Shown piece after piece: positions 35,606 through 45,149 of a DNA stretch of 55,554 nt (the stretch's first letter is position 1; the number at the start of each line of letters is the position of its first letter). A program made the translations under genes and the position numbers. The notes beneath the pieces are model-generated. The model was given only the letters and a program-made list of their open reading frames with translations. It made no database searches and had not been told where the DNA came from. This DNA comes from Segatella cerevisiae. Lineage in GTDB: Bacteria; Bacteroidota; Bacteroidia; Bacteroidales; Bacteroidaceae. Location: the NCBI RefSeq assembly GCF_024054555.1, contig NZ_JAMXLY010000018.1, positions 1-55,554 on the forward strand. Direction: 5' to 3'.

Positions 35606-35816
35606 TTACAGGTCAGCAAGATGCTGCATGGCATTCAGAAGGGGGGTATTACCACGTTTATTGACTAAATCTTTCGATAAATCCTTTAGGCTGCCGAAAG
35701 TCTTCACGAAACTTGAATATAAGTTGTGAATACGTTCGACTGGGCTGAGATGTAATATCACGGTGAGGTGACTAACTATCAACGATATGTGTAACTTTTG
35801 AACATCAATCTTTTAG

Positions 35817-36131
35817 TCATTTAATTCCGCCAAGGAGTATATCTAAATAAATAGGTTGTTTGTATACAGATAATAATTTCAGTCGGCCAATTGGTCCATC
35901 CAAGAAGGAATTCCTCAGATATTGATTGAACTTAAGAAGATCAGTCGGATGCCAAACCTTTGTTATCTTTCTCATTAGTTTATCTGAATCAGCTTCACCC
36001 TTTTTAGTGATTGGAAATACCCCTTCATAGCGATTGTACAGACTAAAAATCCGCAGTAAATTTGCAGAACCTGATTGAATAAAATAATGCTCAAAAATAA
36101 TTTGATAGTAGTTCTGGATAAGGAACTGCAT
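35817..36131 (-). CDS. Hypothetical protein, 104 residues, doubtful
   Basis: An open frame from ATG at 36131 to 35817, encoding MQFLIQNYYQIIFEHYF... and ending LLGGIK. It has no signal peptide or recognisable motif. Codon choice is coding-like, but it overlaps the only likely promoter of the porin gene on the other strand and leaves just 13 bp to the porin start, so it would need a promoter inside that gene. It may be a remnant of a gene or a chance frame. Confidence 0.3.
   Translation of the reverse strand: MQFLIQNYYQIIFEHYFIQSGSANLLRIFSLYNRYEGVFPITKKGEADSDKLMRKITKVWHPTDLLKFNQYLRNSFLDGPIGRLKLLSVYKQPIYLDILLGGIK
36057..36064 (+). promoter_or_regulatory. Possible promoter -7 element of the porin gene (TAAATTTG)
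   Basis: TAnnTTTG match 80 bases before the porin ATG. Upstream, CTTCATA (36023) and TTGTACA (36034) are 11 bp apart and weakly resemble the Pho boxes of this window, but spacing and sequence are not convincing. Confidence 0.4.
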
Positions 36132-36144
36132 AAAAGTGATATAT

Positions 36145-37125
36145 ATGGAGAAAAGGCATTTGAAAACAAAGATTTTGATCTTGTTCATCGTATCTGAGAT
36201 CTTGCCAGTACAGGCACAGAAGATAGAGATACCGAAATTCTCAGGTTTTATCAATGCACGTTATTCCTGGGATGACGCAGATGATGATGTGCAAGGTTTC
36301 GACATACGTCGTGTACGTATATCAGCTACAGGGAATTTAAGTGATAAGGTCGATTACAAGTTTCAGGCTGAGTATGAAACTAGTGCTAAAGTGTTGGATG
36401 CTTATTTAAGGTGGAAAATCCGCCCTGAGTTCAATCTTGAATTTGGAGAGTGTAAATTGCCTTATTCTCAGGAGAATCTTTATGGGCCAACCACTTGGCA
36501 GACCATTGAGAACCCGGCAGTCGTTGATCAACTCAATGGCTATAATGACATCAGTGGAATCAAAGCCAATGGTAGGGATATCGGTCTCCTCTTGTATGGG
36601 GATTTATTCAAGGCTCGTGATGGACATTATTTCGTCAAGTACAATGCCGGACTTTTCAATGGCAACGGCATTAATGCAAAAGATGATAACAATAAAAAGG
36701 ATTTTGCCGGACTCTTGTATTTTTTACCTGTTTCGGCTTTATCCTTGACAGTAGGTCATTACCAGGGAAGTTATGGCGCAAAAGGAGCAGAACATGTCAG
36801 AATTCGTACAAGTGCCGGAGCTGAATGGAAGGATAGTCGATGGACTGTGCGCAGTGAATATATTTCCGGTAACACTGCTGGACAGAAAAGTGATGGTGTG
36901 TATGCTTTTGCAGCTTGGAAAGTCTTACCGATCATAGAACCTGTACTCAGCTATGATACTTTCAAACCGGATCGTGATGCTGAGGAAAGACAGACTAATT
37001 ATCAGGTCGGCATAAATGTCTTCCCATTGAAAAATATCCGTATTCAGGCTGCATACACGTACGAAGCTAACAAAGTAGCAAAGGATAAGAATCAAGTGGA
37101 AACTCAGATTTTTGTACAGTTTTAA
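36145..37125 (+). CDS. OprO/OprP-type outer-membrane porin
   Basis: A 326-residue secreted beta-barrel. Signal peptide MEKRHLKTKILILFIVSEIL... ends VQAQ. The body has the features of Porin_O_P proteins: 'FSGFINARYSWDD', 'FDIRRVRISATGNLSDKVDYKFQAEYE', alternating strands, and a final aromatic residue (FVQF). Relatives include phosphate- and polyphosphate-selective channels. The frame opens at GTG 36136, but the ATG at 36145 is preferred. Only 11 bp separate it from a PstS-like lipoprotein gene, so the pair likely carries phosphate across the outer membrane and hands it to a binding protein; this is inferred from context. Confidence 0.8.
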   Translation: MEKRHLKTKILILFIVSEILPVQAQKIEIPKFSGFINARYSWDDADDDVQGFDIRRVRISATGNLSDKVDYKFQAEYETSAKVLDAYLRWKIRPEFNLEFGECKLPYSQENLYGPTTWQTIENPAVVDQLNGYNDISGIKANGRDIGLLLYGDLFKARDGHYFVKYNAGLFNGNGINAKDDNNKKDFAGLLYFLPVSALSLTVGHYQGSYGAKGAEHVRIRTSAGAEWKDSRWTVRSEYISGNTAGQKSDGVYAFAAWKVLPIIEPVLSYDTFKPDRDAEERQTNYQVGINVFPLKNIRIQAAYTYEANKVAKDKNQVETQIFVQF

Positions 37126-37136
37126 ATGGAAATGGA

Positions 37137-38114
37137 ATGAAGAAAAAATTATGGAGTCTTTTAACTGTCATCTTGGTTGCTTTGGTGACAGTAAGTTTAA
37201 GTGCTTGTGGAAGCAAGAGTAAGAAGGCGAACTTAAGAGGGGGAAATCTCTCAGGTGAAATTTCTATTTCAGGGGCATTCGCTTTGTATCCACTTGTCGT
37301 CAAGTGGGCAGATGATTTTAGAAAACTTCATCCGGATGTGAAGATAGACATCTCGGCAGGTGGAGCAGGTAAGGGTATCACTGATGCTTTGTCGAATGCC
37401 GTTGACCTCGGGATGGTGAGCCGTGAACTTGATCCGTCGGAAATCTCACATGGTGCTGTTGGGTTTACCGTAGCCAAAGATGCTGTTGTCCCTACGATTA
37501 ATGTCAAGAACCCTGTACTGAAAGACCTGTTGACAAAAGGCGCGACACGTCAAGTATTTGCCGGGATTTGGATCACGGGGAAGTTGAAGACATGGGGCCA
37601 GGTGGCGAAGGACGCCAATTCTACACCTATAGCTGTCTATACCCGTAGTGATGCTTGTGGAGCAGCGGGTACTTGGGCGAAATATCTGGGCAAAAAGCAG
37701 GAGGATTTGAAAGGTGTAGGTGTGTTCGGAGACCCTGGTGTTGCTCAGGCTGTCCAAAAGAACAAGAATGGGATAGGCTTGAATAATCTCAGTTATGCTT
37801 ATGATGGCAAATCAGGGAAATTGAATCCGGGTTTGTCCATACTCCCGATTGACATTAACGGAAATGGGAAGATTGATCCGGATGAACGCTTTTATGATAC
37901 TAAAAGCAAATTGGTAAAGGCAATTGCTGACGGTAAGTATCCTTCCCCTCCGGCACGTGATTTGTACTTGGTATCTAAAGATGTACCGACCAACCCAGTT
38001 GTCATTGCTTTTCTCAAGTATGTACTGACTGAAGGACAGAAAGAAAACCTTTCCCAAGGATATATAGGAATCAGTCAGAAAAAGTTGGAAGCGAGTTTGA
38101 AGAAATTAAAGTAG
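37137..38114 (+). CDS. PstS-like phosphate-binding lipoprotein
   Basis: A 325-residue lipoprotein: signal peptide with lipobox LSAC (Cys24), then a type II binding-protein fold ('ISGAFALYPLVVKWADDF', 'ISAGGAGKGITDAL', 'MVSRELDPSE', 'TRSDACGAAGTWAKYLG'). Those loops correspond to the phosphate-contact loops of PstS. Residues 239-250 (DINGNGKIDPDE) form a DxNxNGxIDxxE loop, like an EF-hand or dockerin calcium site, inserted in the second lobe. It is clearly different from PstS at 20980-21816. It lies 11 bp after the porin and has no permease next to it, so it may feed PstCAB or act at the outer membrane. Confidence 0.85.
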   Translation: MKKKLWSLLTVILVALVTVSLSACGSKSKKANLRGGNLSGEISISGAFALYPLVVKWADDFRKLHPDVKIDISAGGAGKGITDALSNAVDLGMVSRELDPSEISHGAVGFTVAKDAVVPTINVKNPVLKDLLTKGATRQVFAGIWITGKLKTWGQVAKDANSTPIAVYTRSDACGAAGTWAKYLGKKQEDLKGVGVFGDPGVAQAVQKNKNGIGLNNLSYAYDGKSGKLNPGLSILPIDINGNGKIDPDERFYDTKSKLVKAIADGKYPSPPARDLYLVSKDVPTNPVVIAFLKYVLTEGQKENLSQGYIGISQKKLEASLKKLK

Positions 38115-38216
38115 TTACGGAATCTTAACGGCAATTTTAAAAGGGGTTAAGAAAGTTTGTTGATTGTGTTCGGGAAGTCATTTTGATATTGAATGAGCGG
38201 TTATTGAAATTCATTG

Positions 38217-38255
38217 TGGAATTTTTTAATGTTTTTCTTTTGCAATGAAATTCCA
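38217..38255. terminator. Hairpin between convergent genes
   Basis: TGGAATTT (38217-38224) pairs with AAATTCCA (38248-38255) around a T-rich loop. It lies between the PstS-like gene (+) and the phosphoesterase gene (-). Confidence 0.45.
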
Positions 38256-38305
38256 GCAAGTTCAATACCAACTTGACTTTTGCAGTGATTTTTATTTTAT
38301 CTTCG

Positions 38306-38345
38306 GTATCTGTGGTCATGTTTTTTAAGGCATTCCCACAGATAC
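38306..38345. terminator. Terminator-like hairpin after the phosphoesterase gene
   Basis: GTATCTGTGG (38306-38315) pairs perfectly with CCACAGATAC (38336-38345) with a 20-base loop. Read leftward it follows the phosphoesterase stop by about 20 bases and is trailed by GAAGATAAAATAAAAATC. Confidence 0.6.
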
Positions 38346-38366
38346 AAAAGAGATAGAATAAGTATC

Positions 38367-40079
38367 TTACTTCATATCACATGAGAGTTCTTTAGGGCGT
38401 TTCATCTCTTGCGTATAGACATTGCCGAAACGGTCTGTAACTTTGACGGTCAGAGTGGATATCGGACTGGAGGCCTGAGTCAGAAACAGGTGTGCCGTCT
38501 TGGTCGTAACAAAGTCTTTCGTAGGTCTGTCGCCATTCCTCAAACGAATCATCTCATAGGAAATAATGTGAAGGGGATCCTTTCTGAAAACCCGTTTGAC
38601 AGGCAATTCGACACCATTTTCCGTCACTTCTATCTTCCATGAAGGATCATAGTTCCAGACATTGATCAGAACCTGATTCTGAAGATTCTTCTTGGTATAG
38701 ACACTTGCGTATGGAGCGACGTCAGTTTCATCTATGGACGGAGCATACTTGTCCGCTGTGATCTGGCATCTGTTCAGGTCATAAGTTCTGAATTGATAGT
38801 CCGGTTCATACCCGACTGCCTTATATTGCCAGGTGAGACTGTCGCCATCGAAATCATAGATGCCGTATCCTGCAGAGGTACCGTCCTTGCAGATCATGTT
38901 GCCAGCGTATCCGTTCTTACTGGTCCACCACCACGTTGCACAGACCGCAGGCGTGTTGTGCTCATAGAGATTAGAGTCTCTGGTCACATTGTAGTCCAGA
39001 TGCGTGTGACCGGTGAAGAGATGGACATTGCTGAAACCGGACAACAGTTGTTTCAAGGCTTCGGCATTGTCCGTTTCCAATTGATAACTGTCTTTTTGCG
39101 TTTGCCCATTCAGTTTGGGATTGTTATACAAGGGGATATGCATGGCAATGACCAAAGGCGCTTTCTTGTCCTTGACTGTCGCCAAGTCTTTCTTCAGCCA
39201 ATCCATCTGTGCATCTACGATCCGGTTCCTGTAATTGCGGGCGCCTACAGTTCCGTCAGAACCGCCATCGTTCAGATACTGGATATCGTCCAAGACGACG
39301 TAATGCGCCTTACCCAAGTTAAAGGAATAGTAAGAAGGACCGATAATCTTCTTGAAAGGACGTGCGGCATTCCAGTCAACGTCAGTTCCATCTGCCGGAT
39401 TGTTTGTAGAATAGGGATCATTGTCATGATTTCCCATGACATTGAACACCGGACAATCTACTTTGTTGATATACGGCAGGTATTCTTTCAAACCGAAATG
39501 GTTCTTATACCAATATAGATCCCATGTCAGGTCCCCCAAGGCGATGCCGTAAACCTTAGCCCCACCGGCTCTCAAGCGTTTGATGGTCGCATTGATATCA
39601 GGAATGAATGACCGGTCAAAAACTTCCGTGTCGTTATTTCGGGCTGCCAGGTGGACATCAGAGAAACACAATATGTAGTAATGAGTGTTGTCCACCCTTT
39701 TTAGATTGAAGTCTTTCGTCTCTACGACATTAGTCCCTTTGGTCAAATACTGGAAGAAGATAGGACGACTCCCCTCTGAAGCAACCTCATAGCCTGAAGG
39801 GATGGAGATGAAGACGTATCCGTTTTGCTTTTTGGAATGCAACTCGTATCGGCCTTCTGTGTCAGTGAGGGTCACCTCATAGCCGTCAGAAACTTCCACG
39901 TCGGGGACACCTTTTCCGTCACAGGCAACTGTGCCCTTCACATTCACATTCTCGACCGTTGAAGAGACATGGATACTCTCGTCTCTTGATGTGGAATTCT
40001 TCTCCATGCCTTCTACGGAGGCGAAGAAGAACGGAACGACCATTAATCCCAGAAAAATATGCAATAATTTCTTGTTCAT
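38367..40079 (-). CDS. Secreted calcineurin-like metallophosphoesterase
   Basis: A 570-residue exported enzyme. Order: signal peptide (MNKKLLHIFLGLMVVPFFFA), an Ig-like/CNA-type N-domain ('VKGTVACDGKGVPDVEVSDG', about 48-130), the metallophosphatase core with all dinuclear-metal motifs (CFSDVHLAARN, GDLTWD, MGNHDND, MHIPLYN, FTGHTHLDYN), and a C-terminal beta domain. This matches the MetallophosN-Metallophos-MetallophosC layout of Bacteroidetes. It cleaves phosphate esters or diesters outside the cytosol; the substrate is unknown. It is the last gene of a SusC-SusD-phosphoesterase string whose promoter has Pho boxes, which points to phosphate scavenging. Confidence 0.87.
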   Translation of the reverse strand: MNKKLLHIFLGLMVVPFFFASVEGMEKNSTSRDESIHVSSTVENVNVKGTVACDGKGVPDVEVSDGYEVTLTDTEGRYELHSKKQNGYVFISIPSGYEVASEGSRPIFFQYLTKGTNVVETKDFNLKRVDNTHYYILCFSDVHLAARNNDTEVFDRSFIPDINATIKRLRAGGAKVYGIALGDLTWDLYWYKNHFGLKEYLPYINKVDCPVFNVMGNHDNDPYSTNNPADGTDVDWNAARPFKKIIGPSYYSFNLGKAHYVVLDDIQYLNDGGSDGTVGARNYRNRIVDAQMDWLKKDLATVKDKKAPLVIAMHIPLYNNPKLNGQTQKDSYQLETDNAEALKQLLSGFSNVHLFTGHTHLDYNVTRDSNLYEHNTPAVCATWWWTSKNGYAGNMICKDGTSAGYGIYDFDGDSLTWQYKAVGYEPDYQFRTYDLNRCQITADKYAPSIDETDVAPYASVYTKKNLQNQVLINVWNYDPSWKIEVTENGVELPVKRVFRKDPLHIISYEMIRLRNGDRPTKDFVTTKTAHLFLTQASSPISTLTVKVTDRFGNVYTQEMKRPKELSCDMK

Positions 40080-40182
40080 GATGAATAGTAATAGAACTTA
40101 CAAAATTAATCAAAACTATCGACAATCGTTTGGAGAAGTTTGTCTTTGACTCGACATTCCACGCTGCCATTCGCTGCAAAGA

Positions 40183-41748
40183 TTATTTTCCGTCAGCTTC
40201 GATCGCCTGTTTGCTCCACCAGACAGGTGTCTTCATGTCATTGGCACCTCCCATTCGTTTGAGAGCAGCATTGGCATTGTCACTGTTGGTTGCCATCGTA
40301 ACGGTAGGGTAGGCGAAACGTGTAGGAAGGACATGGTCATTGAGTGTGCCGGCGCCGATGGTCAGTATCGGATAACCTGTACGGCGGTATTCGTGGTAAG
40401 CTTCCATCCCGACGAAGAACAATGCGAGATATTTCTGGTTGGCAATCAATTCTTCCTTGTTCGGATTGCTGTCCCAAGAGCCGAGCGGTGAGGCGAGATA
40501 GGTGTCTATATCACTTTGAGTGATCGTCACCGGTGTCGCACTGAATTGACCTAAAGCACCCCATTTCTGCATGGAAGCGGTGATACCTGCCTCATAGTAA
40601 GTTTTGGCTTTGGCTTCACCCCCGGAGATGAGCCCTTTATAGGCTGCTTCGCAGAGAATGAAGTTCACCTCAGCATAATCCATATAGTCAGCCGGCATCT
40701 CATCGCGGCAGAATACCTCAGTGTTCAGCCACGAAGTCCCTATATCAACTTTGTTTTGCTCTTCAGACGTACAACCGGAGACGGTACCTTTCCATGTGGT
40801 GTATTTCTTGGCTTTCTTTCCCCAGATAGCCAGGCGCGGATCTTCATAGATCTCGGTGTTTTTGGCATTGTATTCTACCGTCATCTTGATCAACTGCTGA
40901 GTGAGTTTACGTCCTGCTGAAGTGAAATCGTTTTCACTGTAGTCAGCGAAGAAACTCCTGTAGGGGTCCGTGCTCTTGAAATGGACGGTAGCGTTATCGT
41001 CATTGGACGTGAATATCGGGTATTGTGCGGGATTGTCCAGAATATGGGCAAAGAGTTTTGCAGGTTCCATCCCACTGCGTCCGCTGATACGGCAGATCAA
41101 TCTCAGATAGAGAGAATTGTTGAATTTCTGCCATTTGGACATATCCCCGTTGTACATGCCGTCAAGGCTGGCTTTCTGGAATATAGGATGTGCATTGTAG
41201 ATGGTATTGGCAGAGTCCAGGTCAGCGAACATTTCCTTGTAGACCTCTTCCTGAGAATCAAATACTGGTTTTGAGACACCCTCGGAAATCTTGAAGGCCT
41301 GAGAGTAGGGAATGTCACCATACATATCCGTCAGATTGGACATGAGGAGAACTTTCAGCGTGAGGCCGATGGCATGCAGGGAAGCATCTCCGTCGTTCTC
41401 TGCCTGTTTGATCATCTGCATGTCATCGTTGGCATATCCGGAATAAAAATTCCAGACGCCTTTCCAGTCCTGGTCAGAAATCTTGTAGCGGTGTTCCTCA
41501 CGAGTGGTACCGCCTGTGAAAGCAGTAAACTGGATGAGTTCATCGTTCCAGTACCAAGTATAGTTGAGCCATTGGCTGGCTGTACGATACAGGATAGGTT
41601 CAAAGAAGTTGTAGGCATGGAGATTGACGTCAGTACTGATAGAATTAGGGTTCTCGTTGGCATCCTCAAAACCAGAAGTACAGGAAATGGTGATGGTGGA
41701 GACAAGCGCCATGACGAATAAGGAAATATACTGTTTTTTCAATTTCAT
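40183..41748 (-). CDS. SusD/RagB-like outer-membrane lipoprotein
   Basis: A 521-residue surface lipoprotein, lipobox TISC (near residue 23). The sequence ('YNFFEPILYRTASQWLNYTWYWNDELIQFTAF', 'WNFYSGYANDDMQMI', 'KFNNSLYLRLICRISGR') fits the SusD-like_2 family, which binds oligomeric ligands and forms a lid on its SusC partner. It lies 37 bp after susC. Expected ligand: a phosphorylated nutrient, inferred from the phosphoesterase gene that follows and the Pho boxes upstream. Confidence 0.9.
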   Translation of the reverse strand: MKLKKQYISLFVMALVSTITISCTSGFEDANENPNSISTDVNLHAYNFFEPILYRTASQWLNYTWYWNDELIQFTAFTGGTTREEHRYKISDQDWKGVWNFYSGYANDDMQMIKQAENDGDASLHAIGLTLKVLLMSNLTDMYGDIPYSQAFKISEGVSKPVFDSQEEVYKEMFADLDSANTIYNAHPIFQKASLDGMYNGDMSKWQKFNNSLYLRLICRISGRSGMEPAKLFAHILDNPAQYPIFTSNDDNATVHFKSTDPYRSFFADYSENDFTSAGRKLTQQLIKMTVEYNAKNTEIYEDPRLAIWGKKAKKYTTWKGTVSGCTSEEQNKVDIGTSWLNTEVFCRDEMPADYMDYAEVNFILCEAAYKGLISGGEAKAKTYYEAGITASMQKWGALGQFSATPVTITQSDIDTYLASPLGSWDSNPNKEELIANQKYLALFFVGMEAYHEYRRTGYPILTIGAGTLNDHVLPTRFAYPTVTMATNSDNANAALKRMGGANDMKTPVWWSKQAIEADGK

Positions 41749-41785
41749 CTTTCTTGTGATATAAGATTCTTGAATATTCCGTTGA

Positions 41786-44700
41786 TTAAAAGGCGAGGAC
41801 CAGATCCATGCCGTAAGAGCGGGTCATAGGATAAGACATACTCTCGATGCCGTTGTAGATATCCGTACCGTTGAGCATTCCCGTTTCCGGGTCATACTGA
41901 GGGAACTTGGTGATGCAGAATACGTTGGTTACCCATGCTCCGATGTGAGCATTCTTCAGGAATTTCAGTTTGCTCAGTGCGCTCCTTGGGACCGTATAGT
42001 CAAGACGGATTTCCTTGCACTTGAAGAAATCTGTGCTGAAAGTATTCTCTTCCGTATTGTCACGCACCCAAACATACTTATTATAATAGGTGACAATGCT
42101 GCTTACAGCGGTGCTGTTCTTCTGGTATGACACTGTCCCGTCAGAATTTGTTACGGCATTGACGCCACTGACCGTCAGACCGTCGTCACGTCCGGCAAGA
42201 GAGTTCTTCAGTTTTCCCTGATAAGAGAGACTGAAATTGGTGACCGAAAAGCAGTGCCCGCCCATCTGAGCGGAGAAACTGGCAGAGAGGGTCAAGTTCT
42301 TGTATCGGAGACTCTGGGACATGCCTGCCCGCCAGTTCGGGTTCACTTTTGCGATGCGTCGGGTAGGAGAATCGTCAAGTTTGGGCATTCCGGTTTTGGC
42401 ATCTACGAGTTTCATCCCTGAGCAGTCTACTTTGTTCCCTTTGTCATCGAGATAGTAGGAACCTTCAGGTGCCCGCTGATAGCCTCGACCGTAAATATAG
42501 TACATCTCTTGTCCGACATAAGAATAGACGTAAGTACGACTTCCTATCGTTGTGCCCATACTGGCCTGGAGAGGTTCGGAAGGATCCCAACCGTCTTGAA
42601 GTTTGATCAGTTTTTTGTGGTTAGCTGACCAGTTGAGGTTGAAAGACCATCCCCAGTCTTTCGTCTTGATTGGGACAAAACCAGCGGATATTTCGATGCC
42701 TTCATTACGGATTTCTCCGGCATTGATCATCTCTCCGGTAGCTCCGGTCACTTGGTCAAGGTCGACGCTCAATATCTGGTTATATCCGTTTTCACGATAC
42801 AGGGTGAAGTCCAGATTGACACGTCCCCGGAACAGTAGAGCGTCTATTCCGCCTTCCCAACTCTCGGTACGCTCAGGTTTGATGTTTTTGCTGTAGACTG
42901 TGCCCGGCATATCATATCCTCCTGCAAAATTGGTAGAGCCGTAATATTGTTGAAGGGAATAAGGACTCGTGTCATTACCCACATTGGCCCATGAAGCACG
43001 CAACTTCAGCATGTCGATCCAAGAGGTCTTGATACCCAGCATCTTGTCTACTAAGACACTGGCACTGACGGAAGGATAGAAGAATGACCAGTTGTCGCTG
43101 GAGAGTGTACTGGACCAGTCGTTACGTGCAGTGATGTCGAGGAAGTAGGTGTTGTCCCATCCCAAGTCTGCCAGGCCATAAAAACTGTTGACGAGTTTCT
43201 TGGAACGATAGGTATAGATATCAGGTACCACGTCTGAGGGGTAGTTGTTCAGGTTGTATACCCCTTCAACCTCGAGTTTCTCCAAACTTATTTTGTTGTT
43301 GTAATAATAGTTGGAGCGGGCATTGCCTCCGAATGATGCGTTGAACATCAGTTTGTTGTCAAACCAGGAGTCATTCTTATAACTCAACAGAAAATCGGAG
43401 TTGAACTCCAGTTCGCGGATACTCTGTTCACGATAAAATCCCTGAGTGTAGGAAGTATAGAACGGTTTTTGGATCGTTCTGAATTGGTCACTCCAGTCTA
43501 CTCCCGTGCGCATACTGAGCGTCAGTCCTTTGTAGAGGTTGGCTGTAACCTGTGCCGTGCCATACACCCTGTTGACGACAGAACCGTTCAGTTCCTCGTT
43601 TAATGTGCGATAGGGATTGTAACCAGAGACCAGAGCCGCACCTCCCGAGTTATCCGTAGATGACCAGTTCGTATAGTTGAAGCGGCCGTTGTCATATTCG
43701 TTTTTCCAGTCCTTGATGCTACTGGTAGGGTTTCCCCAGACCAACTGATATAAAGGGTTGTTCTGTCCGTATCCTCCTGCAGGGGTATTGTCAGTCGTCT
43801 GTCTGATGTAGTTGATACGTGAACTGATACTGATATGAGGATTCAGTTTGCTGTTCAATGCCCATGCCACTGCATCCCGCCGGTATCCGGTATTAGGCAT
43901 GATCCAGTTGTTTTTGGAATCTGTAAACGAAAGTCGTCCAGTTGTGCCCTTGCCATTGTTGCCATCGATAGTCACCGTATTATTATACGTTACACCAGTT
44001 TTGAAAAGTCCGGTATACCAGTCCTTCTGATAGACAAAAGGTAAGGCCGTATATTTTCCGGTAGTCCAGTCCTTTGAAGCGTAAAGATAGCGCAGTTTGG
44101 AATCGTCATATTTCTCACCGAAAGCATAAGAAGAAGTGTGGGCATTGATAGCCACTCCATCAGGTGCTTCCGAGGAGGTAAGAGTCCAGAAACTGTATGG
44201 AGAAGCACCGTTGTCAGATCCAGGTCCATATTCAGTCTGGAAATCAGGGAAGCGGATGGCCTTGTCGAATTGTACGGAAGAATTGAGTGTTATGCCAAGG
44301 CCTTTATTGAGCCGCCCCTCTTTTGTCGTGATAAGAATGACACCGTTAGCTGCGCGTGATCCGTAGAGGGCTGCAGCGGAAGCACCCTTCAAGACAGTTA
44401 CAGAGGCGATGTCTTCAGGATTCAGTTGACTGATGTCATTTCCGAAATCTACAGGCGCATCACTGTTCGAATAAGAAGAACCGCTGCCCGTTGTCGTTCC
44501 GCCTGAATTGATAGGGACACCGTCTACGACAAACAGAGCCTCATTGTTGCCATAATTCAGGGAGCGGTCGCCACGCAAGGTCACGCGGACAGAAGATGTC
44601 GGTCCACTGCCGGTCTGCAACATACTCAGTCCTGCCACTTTCCCGTTGAGCGCGTTGAGCCAGTTGCCGGAGAGATTCTCATTGATTTCATCAGAACCGA

Positions 44701-45118
44701 TATGTGCGACGGAATAGCCCAGAGACTTGGTCTCCCGCTTGATGCCAAGGGCAGTAATGACCGTACCTTTCAGGGTAACCCCATCAGGGCGCATCTTGAT
44801 GACAAGAGCCGTCGGGTCAGTCATATGATCGATGGGCAATTCCGCCTTCTTGTATCCCATATAGGATGCGGTAAGAGGCGTTTTGATGTCATTGACCTTG
44901 AAGGAGAAATTACCGTCAGTATCTGTGACGGTCATGAACTTTGTACCTTTCTGTCTAATGGTTGCCCCGATCAAAGGTGTATTCTCTTCGGCATCTACTA
45001 CTTTCCCGGAAACGGAGACAGACTGGGCATGAGCCTCAGGACATCCCCAGCAAAAATCCGATAGAATAACGAAAAAAATAAATAATGAACCAATCAGTTT
45101 GCTCTTGTTACCCTTCAT
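41786..45118 (-). CDS. SusC/RagA-family TonB-dependent outer-membrane transporter
   Basis: A 1110-residue receptor: signal peptide (ends AHAQ), a carboxypeptidase-like N-terminal domain ('VSGKVVDAEENTPLIGATI'), a TonB-box/plug region with the SusC signature (GVIPVNSGG-like 'VDGVPINSGGTTTG', 'VLKGASAAALYGSRAANGVILITTK'), and a 22-strand barrel ending MDLVLAF. It imports ligands held by the SusD partner, powered by TonB. First gene of the three-gene string under the Pho-box promoter at 45150-45218. Confidence 0.93.
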   Translation of the reverse strand: MKGNKSKLIGSLFIFFVILSDFCWGCPEAHAQSVSVSGKVVDAEENTPLIGATIRQKGTKFMTVTDTDGNFSFKVNDIKTPLTASYMGYKKAELPIDHMTDPTALVIKMRPDGVTLKGTVITALGIKRETKSLGYSVAHIGSDEINENLSGNWLNALNGKVAGLSMLQTGSGPTSSVRVTLRGDRSLNYGNNEALFVVDGVPINSGGTTTGSGSSYSNSDAPVDFGNDISQLNPEDIASVTVLKGASAAALYGSRAANGVILITTKEGRLNKGLGITLNSSVQFDKAIRFPDFQTEYGPGSDNGASPYSFWTLTSSEAPDGVAINAHTSSYAFGEKYDDSKLRYLYASKDWTTGKYTALPFVYQKDWYTGLFKTGVTYNNTVTIDGNNGKGTTGRLSFTDSKNNWIMPNTGYRRDAVAWALNSKLNPHISISSRINYIRQTTDNTPAGGYGQNNPLYQLVWGNPTSSIKDWKNEYDNGRFNYTNWSSTDNSGGAALVSGYNPYRTLNEELNGSVVNRVYGTAQVTANLYKGLTLSMRTGVDWSDQFRTIQKPFYTSYTQGFYREQSIRELEFNSDFLLSYKNDSWFDNKLMFNASFGGNARSNYYYNNKISLEKLEVEGVYNLNNYPSDVVPDIYTYRSKKLVNSFYGLADLGWDNTYFLDITARNDWSSTLSSDNWSFFYPSVSASVLVDKMLGIKTSWIDMLKLRASWANVGNDTSPYSLQQYYGSTNFAGGYDMPGTVYSKNIKPERTESWEGGIDALLFRGRVNLDFTLYRENGYNQILSVDLDQVTGATGEMINAGEIRNEGIEISAGFVPIKTKDWGWSFNLNWSANHKKLIKLQDGWDPSEPLQASMGTTIGSRTYVYSYVGQEMYYIYGRGYQRAPEGSYYLDDKGNKVDCSGMKLVDAKTGMPKLDDSPTRRIAKVNPNWRAGMSQSLRYKNLTLSASFSAQMGGHCFSVTNFSLSYQGKLKNSLAGRDDGLTVSGVNAVTNSDGTVSYQKNSTAVSSIVTYYNKYVWVRDNTEENTFSTDFFKCKEIRLDYTVPRSALSKLKFLKNAHIGAWVTNVFCITKFPQYDPETGMLNGTDIYNGIESMSYPMTRSYGMDLVLAF

Positions 45119-45149
45119 TTTGTTCCTTTACTATGTTTGATTTCGACCG

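Larger units (their letters stand above)
35001..35816. other. Gene-free stretch with two kinds of short-period repeats
   Basis: About 800 bases with no believable gene. It contains an exact 23-bp array (35381-35495) and shortly after it three GGAAC-starting units (35544-35605). The remainder is A/T-rich without other recognised structure. Confidence 0.6.

Noticed and set aside
36012..36064. Pho boxes before the porin gene
   Set aside because: CTTCATA and TTGTACA are 11 bp apart but match the repeat poorly, there is no third unit, and the distance to the -7 box is 16 rather than 21 bp.
38137..38319. 60-codon frame between the PstS-like and phosphoesterase genes
   Set aside because: It overlaps two hairpins and has a low-complexity, Asn/Lys/Thr-rich product with no motif.
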